DNA of 21,594 nucleotides. It comes from Nitrospira sp. UBA5698. GTDB taxonomy: Bacteria; Nitrospirota; Nitrospiria; Nitrospirales; Nitrospiraceae. The translations under genes were made by a program, and so were the position numbers. The notes below the pieces were generated by a model. It ran no database searches and had not been told where the DNA came from. It was given only the letters and a program-made list of their open reading frames with translations. The stretch covers positions 21,080 to 42,673 of the forward strand of contig DIHK01000070.1 in the NCBI GenBank assembly GCA_002420115.1, in the 5' to 3' direction. This document shows, piece by piece, positions 1-6,665 of the stretch (the first letter of the stretch is position 1; each line of letters opens with the position of its first letter).

Positions 1-123
1 CGCATTGGGGTGGAGTACGCGGGACTGTGGGCGAGGAAGCCGTGGCGGTTCCGATTAATTGAGGGAGACGGTCCTACGAGCAATTCCCCTAGGAAACACA
101 AAGCCAAGGGGAAGTCCCTCTAA
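1..123 (+). CDS. possible 3' end of an upstream gene
   Basis: Reading frame 1 is open from the window edge to a TAA at 121-123 and has strongly G/C-biased third positions over its first 20 codons, as expected of coding DNA here. Its stop would lie inside the loop of the hairpin at 98-144, which is unusual. Frame 3 is also open from the edge and stops at TGA 60-62, which would leave a more normal distance to the hairpin. I cannot tell which frame, if either, is real, and the short peptide is not recognisable. Confidence 0.3.
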   Translation, partial: RIGVEYAGLWARKPWRFRLIEGDGPTSNSPRKHKAKGKSL

Positions 124-144
124 AGGACTTCCCCTTGGCTTTGT
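98..144 (-). terminator. strong hairpin, probable (bidirectional) transcription terminator
   Basis: A perfect 20-bp stem (98-117 with 125-144) encloses a 7-nt loop. It sits 20 bp beyond the stop codon of the minus-strand gene at 165-530 and also beyond the tail of any plus-strand gene entering from the left. The T-tract is short on both sides (GTTT on the minus strand), so it is not a classical terminator in every detail, but the position between convergent transcription units fits a two-way terminator. Confidence 0.7.
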
Positions 145-164
145 CTCACAATACAAGAAACTGG

Positions 165-530
165 TTAGTCGATTTTGCGATCGCCGGTGATCTTGGTCGC
201 AGAGGTCACCGGTGGCGCAATCGTGATCTGCGGTCCCTCCACATGTGGAAGTCTGCCGGCGCCCTGCCCCTCAGTGATCCGCGCATTGTCGGTTTTGGTC
301 AGCTTTTGCTCCGCGTTCTTCACTGAGTCCACGGATTTCAACAATGAAGAGGTCCCATGCGCATCCGATTGCCCGGGATCGTTCGCAGTCGGTTGGCCCG
401 TGACAGGGCTACCAGAGTTTTTCATCGGATAGCCTTCATGTTTGGGAAGCAGTGCTGGGTTGGCTGAAGCCATGGAAAGACCAAACAGGACTGCGGAGGC
501 TGTGGCGACTACAGCAGTGACAAGTTTCAT
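165..530 (-). CDS. small secreted protein of unknown function
   Basis: A 121-residue protein with a typical signal peptide (MKLVTAVVATASAVLFGLSMASA, predicted cleavage after ASA near residue 23), so it is exported. The mature part (about 98 residues) is hydrophilic, rich in Gly, Pro, Ser, Thr and Asn, lacks Cys, and looks largely disordered; no domain is recognised. The ATG at 530 is preferred over one at 587 because GGGAG lies about 8 nt upstream and the signal peptide starts exactly there. It is the only gene between the kinase-like gene and the terminator at 98-144, with its own sigma-70 type promoter (614-643) overlaid by a palindrome, so it is probably monocistronic and regulated. Confidence 0.8.
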   Translation of the reverse strand: MKLVTAVVATASAVLFGLSMASANPALLPKHEGYPMKNSGSPVTGQPTANDPGQSDAHGTSSLLKSVDSVKNAEQKLTKTDNARITEGQGAGRLPHVEGPQITIAPPVTSATKITGDRKID

Positions 531-604
531 ACCCGTTCTCCCTTTGAGAATAGAAGAGTGAATGAGGATCACAACACGATGGAGCATCTTCGTTACACAA
601 AGGC

Positions 605-628
605 ACCGATCGAATCATAGCGATCGGT
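605..628. promoter_or_regulatory. perfect palindrome over the -10 box (operator candidate)
   Basis: ACCGATCG (605-612) and CGATCGGT (621-628) are perfect inverted 8-bp arms separated by 8 bp. The -10 hexamer (614-619) lies in the spacer, so a dimeric protein bound here would block RNA polymerase. The regulator is not identifiable from the window. Confidence 0.55.
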
Positions 629-643
629 AGCCGTTTCTGTCAA
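614..643 (-). promoter_or_regulatory. sigma-70 type promoter of the small secreted protein
   Basis: On the minus strand a perfect TTGACA (638-643) is followed after 18 bp by TATGAT (614-619). Transcription would start near 607, giving a leader of roughly 77 nt before the ATG at 530. This is the best sigma-70 promoter I found in the window. Confidence 0.65.
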
Positions 644-698
644 ACATGCACAGTCTTCCGGAGCCCTCCGAAGGTGAGTCGAGCTGAATAGACTCGGG

Positions 699-2549
699 TC
701 AACCTGGAGGACGGCGGGGAGGTCGTCGACCTCGCCCACGGTGGCGGAATGCTGGTCCTCGACTGACACCAGGGAGGCGGATGGTCACGGTGGTGCCTTC
801 ACCGGTGGCACTACCGATCGCGATCGTCCCGTGGTGTTCCTCGATGATTTTCTTGACGCTGGGCAGGCCTAACCCGATGCCCGACCGCTTCGTCGTGAAA
901 AACGGCTCGAAGACTTTATCCACGATTTCAGCCGGGATCGGCACCCCGTTGTTCTTAATCAGAATCTGCACCTCGAACCCGCGACCGGCGCGATGTTGTG
1001 TGACGGCGATGGTGAGCTGTCCACCGGGAGACATGGCCTCACAGGCGTTCCGGAAAATGCTCAAGAAAGCCTGCTGGAGCTTCGCTTCATCACCACGCAC
1101 AGGAGCGATGACGGTGGCATAGTCTTTTGCGACTTGAATGCGTGTCGCTTCAAGATCGGTTCCAACCACCACCAACGCGCTCTCAAGCACTTCCGGAATT
1201 CGGCAGAGATGCCGATTCAGCTCAAGCGGTTTGGCGAAATCGAGGATTTCGTTGAGGATTGCCTCGATCCGGATCAAGTCACGCATGGCGTTTTCCACTC
1301 GTGTCTGGGGATCGAAATCAAGAATTCCCTCACCGGTCACTTCTTCCAACTGCGATCGAATGGAGGCCAAGGGTTCGCGGATCTCCGTCGCCAAGAATGC
1401 GCTGAACTCCCCAATTGCCGATTGGCGTTCTTGCTTTCTGATGATTGGCTCAGACGGTATCGACGAAACCGGTTGAGGACTTGACGATCCGAACTCAGCG
1501 GGTGGCGTCGGGGCAGGAGCTTGAGGCGTCGGTGTCTGAAAAAGATCGGCAAGTTTAACAATAGTAGGTTCCAGCGTTCGGGCATCAGTCGTTTGATACC
1601 GCTCCGGATCCTTTGCTCCCAGCGTCAGTGTACCTCCGACTTGTCCCTTAACGAAAAATGGGATGACGAGGGATGACTGAAATCGGTCCTTAAAGAGTTG
1701 TTTGTGATCAAGAAAGCGCCCCTGAGTGGAGGCCAGGTCATGGTCCACGCGCGGTTTGCGGTGGCGTACTGCCCATCCGGCTGCAGAGCTGTCCAGCGTG
1801 AGACGTTGGCCTGGTTTCAGGTCCTTCTTCGTGTCCCGTTGATCAGCCTTGATATCACCAGCGACCCCTAATACCTCTACATTTCCCGCCAGCGGATCAT
1901 AGTAACAGGCCCAAGCCCGGTCGTAGGCCACAGACAGGTTGGCTTCCGTCAGGACTGCCTCAACCTTCGCCTGCAGTTCAGGCGAAAAGTGCTTGATCAT
2001 GGGTGGAAATAATTCGCCCCCAGCCGGCTGGGGAGGCGCTGCTTCCTGTGTCACGTAAGGACGACTGAGTACCGCAGCGGTATTGAACAAGCCTTCGCGA
2101 TCCAATGCCTTGGTCATTCCCTCGCACATCTGGTCCAGTTGCAATCGGTCTTTTTTGGAAAAGGCAGCGCCTTCTTTCCTGCCGATCACCAGACACCCGT
2201 AGGCACGATTGAGATGACGCAGTGGAACGACGAGCAAAGACTTGGCGCCGGGAGTAATCAACCGCAACCGAACGGTACGTCCACTGTCGGGATCGGCTGT
2301 GTTCGGGGTCAGGGCTGCGGCATTTTGTGTCGAAAGGGTACGGAGAATCGCTTGAACATCTCGAGGCGTAAACCCACGTGAGGCATGCTCGACAAGAGGG
2401 CCGTTTTCTTGGTGGAAAATTGCTGCCAGCACGGAATCCGTGCCGATTTCATTCAGCGCGGCATTCAACGTCCGTTGAAGAAGTGTTTCCGGAGCCGGTT
2501 TCGTTTGAGGAGTCGCCGTGGTCATACTTTCCAGTGCAAGCGAGTGCAT
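699..2549 (-). CDS. double-GAF histidine-kinase-like protein lacking catalytic residues
   Basis: A 616-residue cytoplasmic protein with no membrane segment. Order: GAF-like domain (about 20-155), second GAF domain (about 190-335), Pro-rich linker (340-365), DHp-like helix pair (about 375-440) and HATPase_c domain (about 455-592), then a basic Arg/Pro tail. The fold signatures of a sensor kinase are clear, but the H-box reads FLATEIREPL where kinases have a His; the position is Thr388 (ACG, 1386-1388). The G1 box reads KNNGVPIP rather than DNGxGIP, so the adenine-binding Asp is Asn533 and a Gly is Pro537. The N-box keeps one Asn (FRNACEAM, N501) but has Ser at the first Asn position. The G2 box GIGLGL (557-562) is intact. 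It therefore looks like a pseudokinase that senses through GAF domains. The start is uncertain: the ATGs at 2549 and 2525 both lack a good ribosome-binding site. Confidence 0.9.
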   Translation of the reverse strand: MHSLALESMTTATPQTKPAPETLLQRTLNAALNEIGTDSVLAAIFHQENGPLVEHASRGFTPRDVQAILRTLSTQNAAALTPNTADPDSGRTVRLRLITPGAKSLLVVPLRHLNRAYGCLVIGRKEGAAFSKKDRLQLDQMCEGMTKALDREGLFNTAAVLSRPYVTQEAAPPQPAGGELFPPMIKHFSPELQAKVEAVLTEANLSVAYDRAWACYYDPLAGNVEVLGVAGDIKADQRDTKKDLKPGQRLTLDSSAAGWAVRHRKPRVDHDLASTQGRFLDHKQLFKDRFQSSLVIPFFVKGQVGGTLTLGAKDPERYQTTDARTLEPTIVKLADLFQTPTPQAPAPTPPAEFGSSSPQPVSSIPSEPIIRKQERQSAIGEFSAFLATEIREPLASIRSQLEEVTGEGILDFDPQTRVENAMRDLIRIEAILNEILDFAKPLELNRHLCRIPEVLESALVVVGTDLEATRIQVAKDYATVIAPVRGDEAKLQQAFLSIFRNACEAMSPGGQLTIAVTQHRAGRGFEVQILIKNNGVPIPAEIVDKVFEPFFTTKRSGIGLGLPSVKKIIEEHHGTIAIGSATGEGTTVTIRLPGVSRGPAFRHRGRGRRPPRRPPG

Positions 2550-2779
2550 TGTAGCCGGATCGGTGGCGAATAGCTACACCTTCGGAACTCGTGAAAACGC
2601 CTTTCTTGAACTACCTTCACGTGTGACAAGGCGACTTCTATCGCCGAGCAGCATATGTTTCGGTATTGCTGTGAGCGATGAACTCGACATACTAAAATCG
2701 GCCCATGTTCAACATAGTCAACAATAGGTTGGTGGTCAAGGTCGATTGTGTGGCCAGAAAGGACAGCGAGTAGAGCACC

Positions 2780-3004
2780 ATGCTCATGCAGCGGACGGGG
2801 GCGGCACGAATGATCATGGGCTGCTCGATGCGTGACACGGCGCGCGTAGTTGTCGAAGCGTCCCGAGACTCTCAATCTACTGAGGTAGTTATCTGAAAAG
2901 ACCTGCTTCTGCGTTTCTACGGCCATGAATTTGATCCGCCGACAGACGACAAGATTCCCGTGGCGATCGATCGAACAGGGCAGACAGCTTCTGCTGACCT
3001 GTGA
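2780..3004 (+). pseudogene. possible decayed small gene with an in-frame TGA
   Basis: From an ATG at 2780 the frame runs 38 codons to TGA (2894-2896), then continues in the same frame for 35 sense codons (including RFYGHEFDPPTDDKIPVAID) to a second TGA at 3002-3004. The second half looks like a real protein with ordinary codon use but has no start codon of its own. The simplest reading is a small gene broken by one stop, perhaps a former TGG. There is no clear ribosome-binding site, and I do not recognise the family. The stretch 2550-2779 holds only a small GGCGA/TCGCC hairpin (2630-2645). Confidence 0.3.
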
Positions 3005-3102
3005 TGGATGCCTAAGCAGTGCTCCGTGCGGGAGTGTCTGACCTTAAGTTGATCTACGTCAGCTGCATAGTTGGAATAAAGCGACTGTAAAGGTGGCAAT
3101 GT

Positions 3103-3123
3103 ACTGTAAAAAATATTGACAGT
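3103..3123. promoter_or_regulatory. upstream activator-site palindrome, distal copy
   Basis: ACTGTAAA, 5 bp, TTGACAGT: a 21-bp inverted repeat with one mismatch. It shares the ACTGT-N11-ACAGT form of the copy at 3217-3237. Its centre lies about 200 bp upstream of the predicted sigma-54 start site, a usual distance for NtrC-type enhancers. A lone half-site ACTGTAAA lies at 3084-3091. Confidence 0.6.
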
Positions 3124-3216
3124 CGTAATTGAGACCAGGTCGCCCATGGAAGTGGGTATAAATATTGGTAAGGATCGCGAACTTGTGCTTTGGAGGAAAA
3201 TGAGAACCGAAAAATA

Positions 3217-3237
3217 ACTGTAAAAAATATTTACAGT
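3217..3237. promoter_or_regulatory. upstream activator-site palindrome, proximal copy
   Basis: ACTGTAAA, AAATA, TTTACAGT: a perfect inverted repeat of 8-bp arms. It lies 50 bp before the -24/-12 element, with its centre near -86. Together with the distal copy it forms a paired enhancer typical of bacterial enhancer-binding proteins. Confidence 0.65.
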
Positions 3238-3286
3238 GCCAAGGCAGGAGTTTCCTCCGCTCTTTTTAAATCATGAGGTTAGCAAG

Positions 3287-3302
3287 TGGCATGTTGATTG
3301 CT
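3287..3302 (+). promoter_or_regulatory. sigma-54 (-24/-12) promoter of the PEP-CTERM gene
   Basis: TGGCATGTTGATTGCT matches the TGGCACG-N4-TTGCW consensus with one change, and GG and GC are separated by exactly 10 bp. Transcription would start near 3313, giving a leader of about 60 nt. Two activator-type palindromes lie upstream, as this promoter class requires. Confidence 0.75.
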
Positions 3303-3373
3303 GTGCCTCTCTGTCATGAGTTGTAGGTCAATAGGGTGGCTGGATCAACAAAAGCCCGGGCAGAGGAGGACTC

Positions 3374-4057
3374 ATGCATATGAGAAATAGGGGAATATTG
3401 CACTGGATGGCAGGTGGGGTGTTATGCCTGTCGATGTGTGTCTCAGTCAGCGGAGTGGCCCAGGCTATACCGGTCACCTTTCAATTTGAGGGAACCGTCT
3501 TCAATGCAAATTCGCCGTTGAATGCCACAGTTCTTCCCGGCACTCTTATCAGGGGATCGTATACGTTCGACTCCACAACGCCTGATCTTTTCACATTCGG
3601 CGATCCGTCCAATGTCATTGGGGTTTATGCCCTCAATAATCTTTCAGTCAGTTTTCTAGGACGAACCTATTCAATGGCCACTCATTCAAGGCCAAATGAG
3701 ATCCGAGTTGAGGATAATAATTTTGCTGATGCGTATAGAGTGCTTCTCATCCCATCGGGGCTTGAGCAGGCTATTACTGGCCCCTCAATAAATGGCCTCG
3801 TGCCACGGTCGTTTCAATTTAATATCTTTGGAAATATGTTCACGAGCGCTACCCTTCCCCTTGTGCCTCCTCCACTGCCAGGTAATCCTTCATTCAATAT
3901 ATTTTTTACGGGAGGGGGAATTGCTGCTGGAATCCAGGGTAGGCTTACCTCCTTAACGGCTGTACCGGAGCCGAGTTCGCTGATGCTGATGGGATTAGGC
4001 TTGCTCGTTTTGATCGGCATGGAGATGAGACGTCGATGGGCAGTCCAAACTTCTTAA
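3374..4057 (+). CDS. PEP-CTERM sorting domain protein
   Basis: A 227-residue exported protein. It has a signal peptide (about 1-31, ending VAQA) and a mature beta-rich, Gly/Pro/Asn-rich region without recognisable enzyme motifs. The C-terminal tripartite PEP-CTERM signal is complete: VPEP at 197-200, a hydrophobic helix (about 202-216) and a basic MRRR cluster. In PEP-CTERM systems an exosortase in the inner membrane recognises this tail and the protein reaches the cell surface or extracellular matrix; no exosortase gene is in the window. An AGGAGG (3364-3369) serves two nearby ATGs, at 3374 and 3380, so the exact start is open by two codons. It is apparently monocistronic behind a sigma-54 promoter. 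The function beyond surface display is unknown. Confidence 0.9.
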   Translation: MHMRNRGILHWMAGGVLCLSMCVSVSGVAQAIPVTFQFEGTVFNANSPLNATVLPGTLIRGSYTFDSTTPDLFTFGDPSNVIGVYALNNLSVSFLGRTYSMATHSRPNEIRVEDNNFADAYRVLLIPSGLEQAITGPSINGLVPRSFQFNIFGNMFTSATLPLVPPPLPGNPSFNIFFTGGGIAAGIQGRLTSLTAVPEPSSLMLMGLGLLVLIGMEMRRRWAVQTS

Positions 4058-4110
4058 GGTAATAGATATTCCGAAGACAACCTATCCAGTCGAAGTCATC
4101 CTTTGCGGCA

Positions 4111-4139
4111 CCCCGGTGGTTCTCATCGGTGTGCCGGGG
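4111..4139 (+). terminator. weak hairpin after the PEP-CTERM gene
   Basis: CCCCGG (4111-4116) can pair with CCGGGG about 20 bp downstream, about 55 bp after the stop codon. The loop is long and there is no real T-run, so a terminator role is only a guess. Confidence 0.25.
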
Positions 4140-4249
4140 GTTACTCACCGAGGAAAAGCTAACTGCGATCGGGTCTAGTCGCCCTTCCATTCATCGAACA
4201 TCTCTAAGCATCTCAATCCGGCAGGAATAGAGAGGAAGGGCGAGGCCTA

Positions 4250-4753
4250 TCAATCCCGCGGCATTTTATCGGGGTCGAGCTCAGTCAACCGTAGGTGACC
4301 ATTACCGATATGGTCGGTCTTATAAATGCGAGGGCCGATCTGGATGGTTCCGATCAAAAGATTGCCGGTGATCACAAAGGTGAAGTCGCCTTGTACGGGC
4401 GGCTTGAACGTTCCACGGATGACTGCGGTGTCGTTGATTCGCGAGACCGTGGATGAGACGTCAAGTTCAGGGGTGATATTGTCGAAGAGGTCAATGGTCA
4501 TTCGGGGTAGGGGTCTGGCTCCTGCATCCTTTAAAATGTGTAGGAGTGGAAGGTCGAGTTCGATTTCTCGATCGCGAAGCATCCAGGGTTTTCGAGGAGT
4601 CGGATGCTGGGCGACGGGGGGAGGATTCGGAGCAGTATGCCACAAGCTTTTTGGCCCAGATGCCTCGTCGGCCCACGCCATATGGCCTGGCACGCTGATG
4701 AGCAGCGCACAGAAAAGAGGGATGAATCGTTGAACTGCGGATTGCTCAAACAT
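4250..4753 (-). CDS. secreted stand-alone propeptide-like protein
   Basis: A 167-residue protein with a signal peptide (cleavage probably after AWA, near residue 28), a Pro-rich linker (about 35-60), and a C-terminal domain (about 85-165). That domain aligns by eye with the propeptide region of the metalloprotease encoded directly upstream. Shared landmarks in the same order are IDLFD/LDLFD, an IRG/WRG step, G-x4-GTI-x2-G-x-R-x-YK, and LTELDPDKM against LVEIDDDAM. There is no peptidase domain. The ATG at 4753 has GGAGGAG about 10 nt upstream, better than a start at 4777. It lies 89 bp after the protease stop with a strong terminator between, so it is probably expressed separately or by read-through. 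It may act as a trans inhibitor or chaperone of the protease; that is inference. Confidence 0.75.
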   Translation of the reverse strand: MFEQSAVQRFIPLFCALLISVPGHMAWADEASGPKSLWHTAPNPPPVAQHPTPRKPWMLRDREIELDLPLLHILKDAGARPLPRMTIDLFDNITPELDVSSTVSRINDTAVIRGTFKPPVQGDFTFVITGNLLIGTIQIGPRIYKTDHIGNGHLRLTELDPDKMPRD

Positions 4754-4801
4754 GGTGTTTCTTCTCCTCCGAGTCATCCTGCGATCTCATTCGTATCCAC
4801 A

Positions 4802-4832
4802 AAAGGGAGGACCGAAATTCGGTCCTCCCTTT
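4802..4832 (-). terminator. intrinsic terminator of the metalloprotease gene
   Basis: AAAGGGAGGACCGAA (4802-4816) pairs perfectly with TTCGGTCCTCCCTTT (4818-4832). It lies 10 bp past the protease stop codon and is followed by TTTTG on the minus strand: a classical rho-independent terminator. It separates the protease from the propeptide-like gene. Confidence 0.85.
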
Positions 4833-4842
4833 ATCCTACCAG

Positions 4843-6414
4843 TTAAGGAGTCGGCGCAGGCGACTTTCCACGTGATTTCCCCGGAGCATCCTTTCGGGGT
4901 TTGTTCGAGGAGTTTTCATCTGCGTCGTCATCCGAGTCATCGTCTGCATCGTCATCGAGGTCGTCTCGAGTATCAAGACGAGTGTCTCTCGATCCGCTCG
5001 GCGTGGTGGCGGCAGAAGTTGTGGTGCCTGTGCGCCAGGCGGCAATGACGTTTCGCACTTCGTTCATCGACCGGGCATTGTCCGCGGAGTTCGAAGGGTT
5101 GACTCTGTGATCGATTCCGGCCGGTCGGCCGTTGATCAAGATCTTCGGATTTGAAAAATACTTCACCCGCGGGCAGGACACCGTCGGGCAGGGATAGGCC
5201 ATGATCGTCCGAAATTTTCCGATCGAGTCCCGATAGCCATACGAGTAGGGATAAACCCCGGTGCCGCCGCTCGCACGATCGTGGGCATCGCCCATATTAT
5301 GTCCCAGCTCATGGGTCAGGGTATTGTTCGATACGCAGTCACGATCGGTTACGCTGAACGCCCAATCTGCAAAACTGGCCCTCGGGCCGTTTGCCATCAC
5401 ATAGGCAATGCCGCAGTAGCTACCTCCGTTGTCGACGATGAGTGCCACCATATCGGCCTTGTATTGGTTCCGCAATGTGTGGACTTGATCCATGAAGCCG
5501 TCGCTTTTGCTTCGGAGGCGGACCAGATCGGTATTGATGTTGCCCGTTTCCGTATAGGCGACTTCGGCAGCGCGAACCAGCCGGAGTTGCATGGCAATTT
5601 GGCTGTTTCGGTAGGCTTGATTCGCCAAATCGACGCCCATGGCGATCAAGGCATTCATGGCAGCGAGACCACCCTGCTTTGCGCGGGCCGTTGGGGTATA
5701 GACGACTAATAGATCGACGATCGTGTTTGTCGTCGTCGCTGCGGTGGTGACGGTCGTACTTGCGGCTGCTGTACCGGGCTGTTGGAGTTCCGGCTCTGGA
5801 GCCGGAGGATCCGCAGGGGTTCCGTCGTCCGGCACGACGAGCGGATGGTGATCCGGCCGCATCGCGTCGTCGTCAATTTCGACGAGACGATGACGGTTAT
5901 CCTCGGTCGGTTCAATTTTGTAGAGTCGTTGGCCCATCACAATCGTCCCAGCCATCTTCTTGCCGCGCACGGCCAAGGTGACATCGCTGTCCTGGTCTCC
6001 TCGCACCCGTCCTCGCCAGACCTTCGCCTTATTACCCTGGACTTCCGGTTCGTCGAGTTCGAGTGTACGTGTGCCAGCATCGAAGAGGTCCAGTGCGACA
6101 TCCTGTTTCGACTCCTTGCGGGCGAGTTTCATGGCTTCCAACGCCGCGGGGTTGAGCCCCATCGTACGGTGTCGACGCACCCATCGCTTCGAGATCTGAG
6201 GCGACGGAAACGCTTGGTCGATCGCAGCGGGGATATCGCTGGGCGTTTGCACAAAGAGAGGAACCGGCGATCCCGGCGATGCACAGAATCCAGCAGTGGG
6301 AATACTGATGGCTGCCGCGCAGAGACAGAGGACCATCGTAAGCGGAGACCACCAGGAGCGGTGAGGTGCTCGAGGATCTCGCGATGATTGTCGCAATAGT
6401 TGCAATGATTTCAT
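4843..6414 (-). CDS. secreted reprolysin-type (metzincin, M12-like) zinc metalloprotease
   Basis: A 523-residue exported endopeptidase. Residues 21-46 form a hydrophobic export signal after a basic N-terminus. A propeptide-like domain follows (about 104-186, with LDLFD, GTI and LYK landmarks), then a Pro/Thr-rich linker (about 195-230) and the catalytic domain (about 231-462). The zinc site is HELGHNMGDAHD (H368, E369, H372, H378), the metzincin HExxHxxGxxHD signature, and IMAY with Met405 supplies the Met-turn. Five Cys in the catalytic part could form disulfides. The C-terminus is low-complexity: an Asp-rich run (about 479-500) then a Lys/Pro/Ser tail. The ATG at 6414 has GGGAGGG just upstream; a GTG at 6504 would give a poor signal peptide. 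It has its own sigma-54-like promoter and terminator. The substrate is unknown. Confidence 0.9.
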   Translation of the reverse strand: MKSLQLLRQSSRDPRAPHRSWWSPLTMVLCLCAAAISIPTAGFCASPGSPVPLFVQTPSDIPAAIDQAFPSPQISKRWVRRHRTMGLNPAALEAMKLARKESKQDVALDLFDAGTRTLELDEPEVQGNKAKVWRGRVRGDQDSDVTLAVRGKKMAGTIVMGQRLYKIEPTEDNRHRLVEIDDDAMRPDHHPLVVPDDGTPADPPAPEPELQQPGTAAASTTVTTAATTTNTIVDLLVVYTPTARAKQGGLAAMNALIAMGVDLANQAYRNSQIAMQLRLVRAAEVAYTETGNINTDLVRLRSKSDGFMDQVHTLRNQYKADMVALIVDNGGSYCGIAYVMANGPRASFADWAFSVTDRDCVSNNTLTHELGHNMGDAHDRASGGTGVYPYSYGYRDSIGKFRTIMAYPCPTVSCPRVKYFSNPKILINGRPAGIDHRVNPSNSADNARSMNEVRNVIAAWRTGTTTSAATTPSGSRDTRLDTRDDLDDDADDDSDDDADENSSNKPRKDAPGKSRGKSPAPTP

Positions 6415-6457
6415 GTACCCTCCCATGCGTGAAAGTGGGTTAATGTGCGTATCGCAC

Positions 6458-6473
6458 AGCAAGGTGCATGCCG
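6458..6473 (-). promoter_or_regulatory. sigma-54 (-24/-12) promoter of the metalloprotease gene
   Basis: On the minus strand the element reads CGGCATGCACCTTGCT, with GG and GC exactly 10 bp apart and a perfect TTGCT -12 box. The start site would be near 6447, leaving a 32-nt leader that contains the GGGAGGG ribosome-binding site. Confidence 0.6.
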
Positions 6474-6644
6474 ATTCGTGAAATAACATGCCAGGAATAC
6501 TCACGAAGTCGAAACCGCTTCACTGGCGTGCATGTTCCGCGCTGATGCAGAGAAAATACATTGCGAGATGGAGCCGAAAGTCACGGTGCAGAGTGTATGA
6601 AACGCAGGTCGTGTCCTACACGATGATCTGCCTCTCATGGGAGA

Positions 6645-6665
6645 ACTGTTTTACTTTGAGACAGG
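6645..6665. promoter_or_regulatory. activator-site palindrome upstream of the metalloprotease
   Basis: ACTGT (6645-6649), 11 bp, ACAGG (6661-6665): the same half-site and spacing as the two sites upstream of the PEP-CTERM gene, with one end base changed and an unrelated spacer. Its centre is about 208 bp upstream of the predicted protease start site. Confidence 0.4.

Noticed and set aside
2894..2896. In-frame TGA as a selenocysteine codon
   Set aside because: No SECIS-like hairpin was seen just after it and the flanking peptide has no redox motif; a nonsense mutation is simpler.
2522..2926. Minus-strand frame of 134 codons upstream of the kinase-like gene
   Set aside because: It overlaps the kinase start in another frame, is rich in His/Arg/Cys and lacks a ribosome-binding site.
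5782..6387. Plus-strand open frame of 201 codons opposite the metalloprotease
   Set aside because: Arg/Ser-rich shadow; the protease on the other strand has a signal peptide, HExxH motif and terminator.
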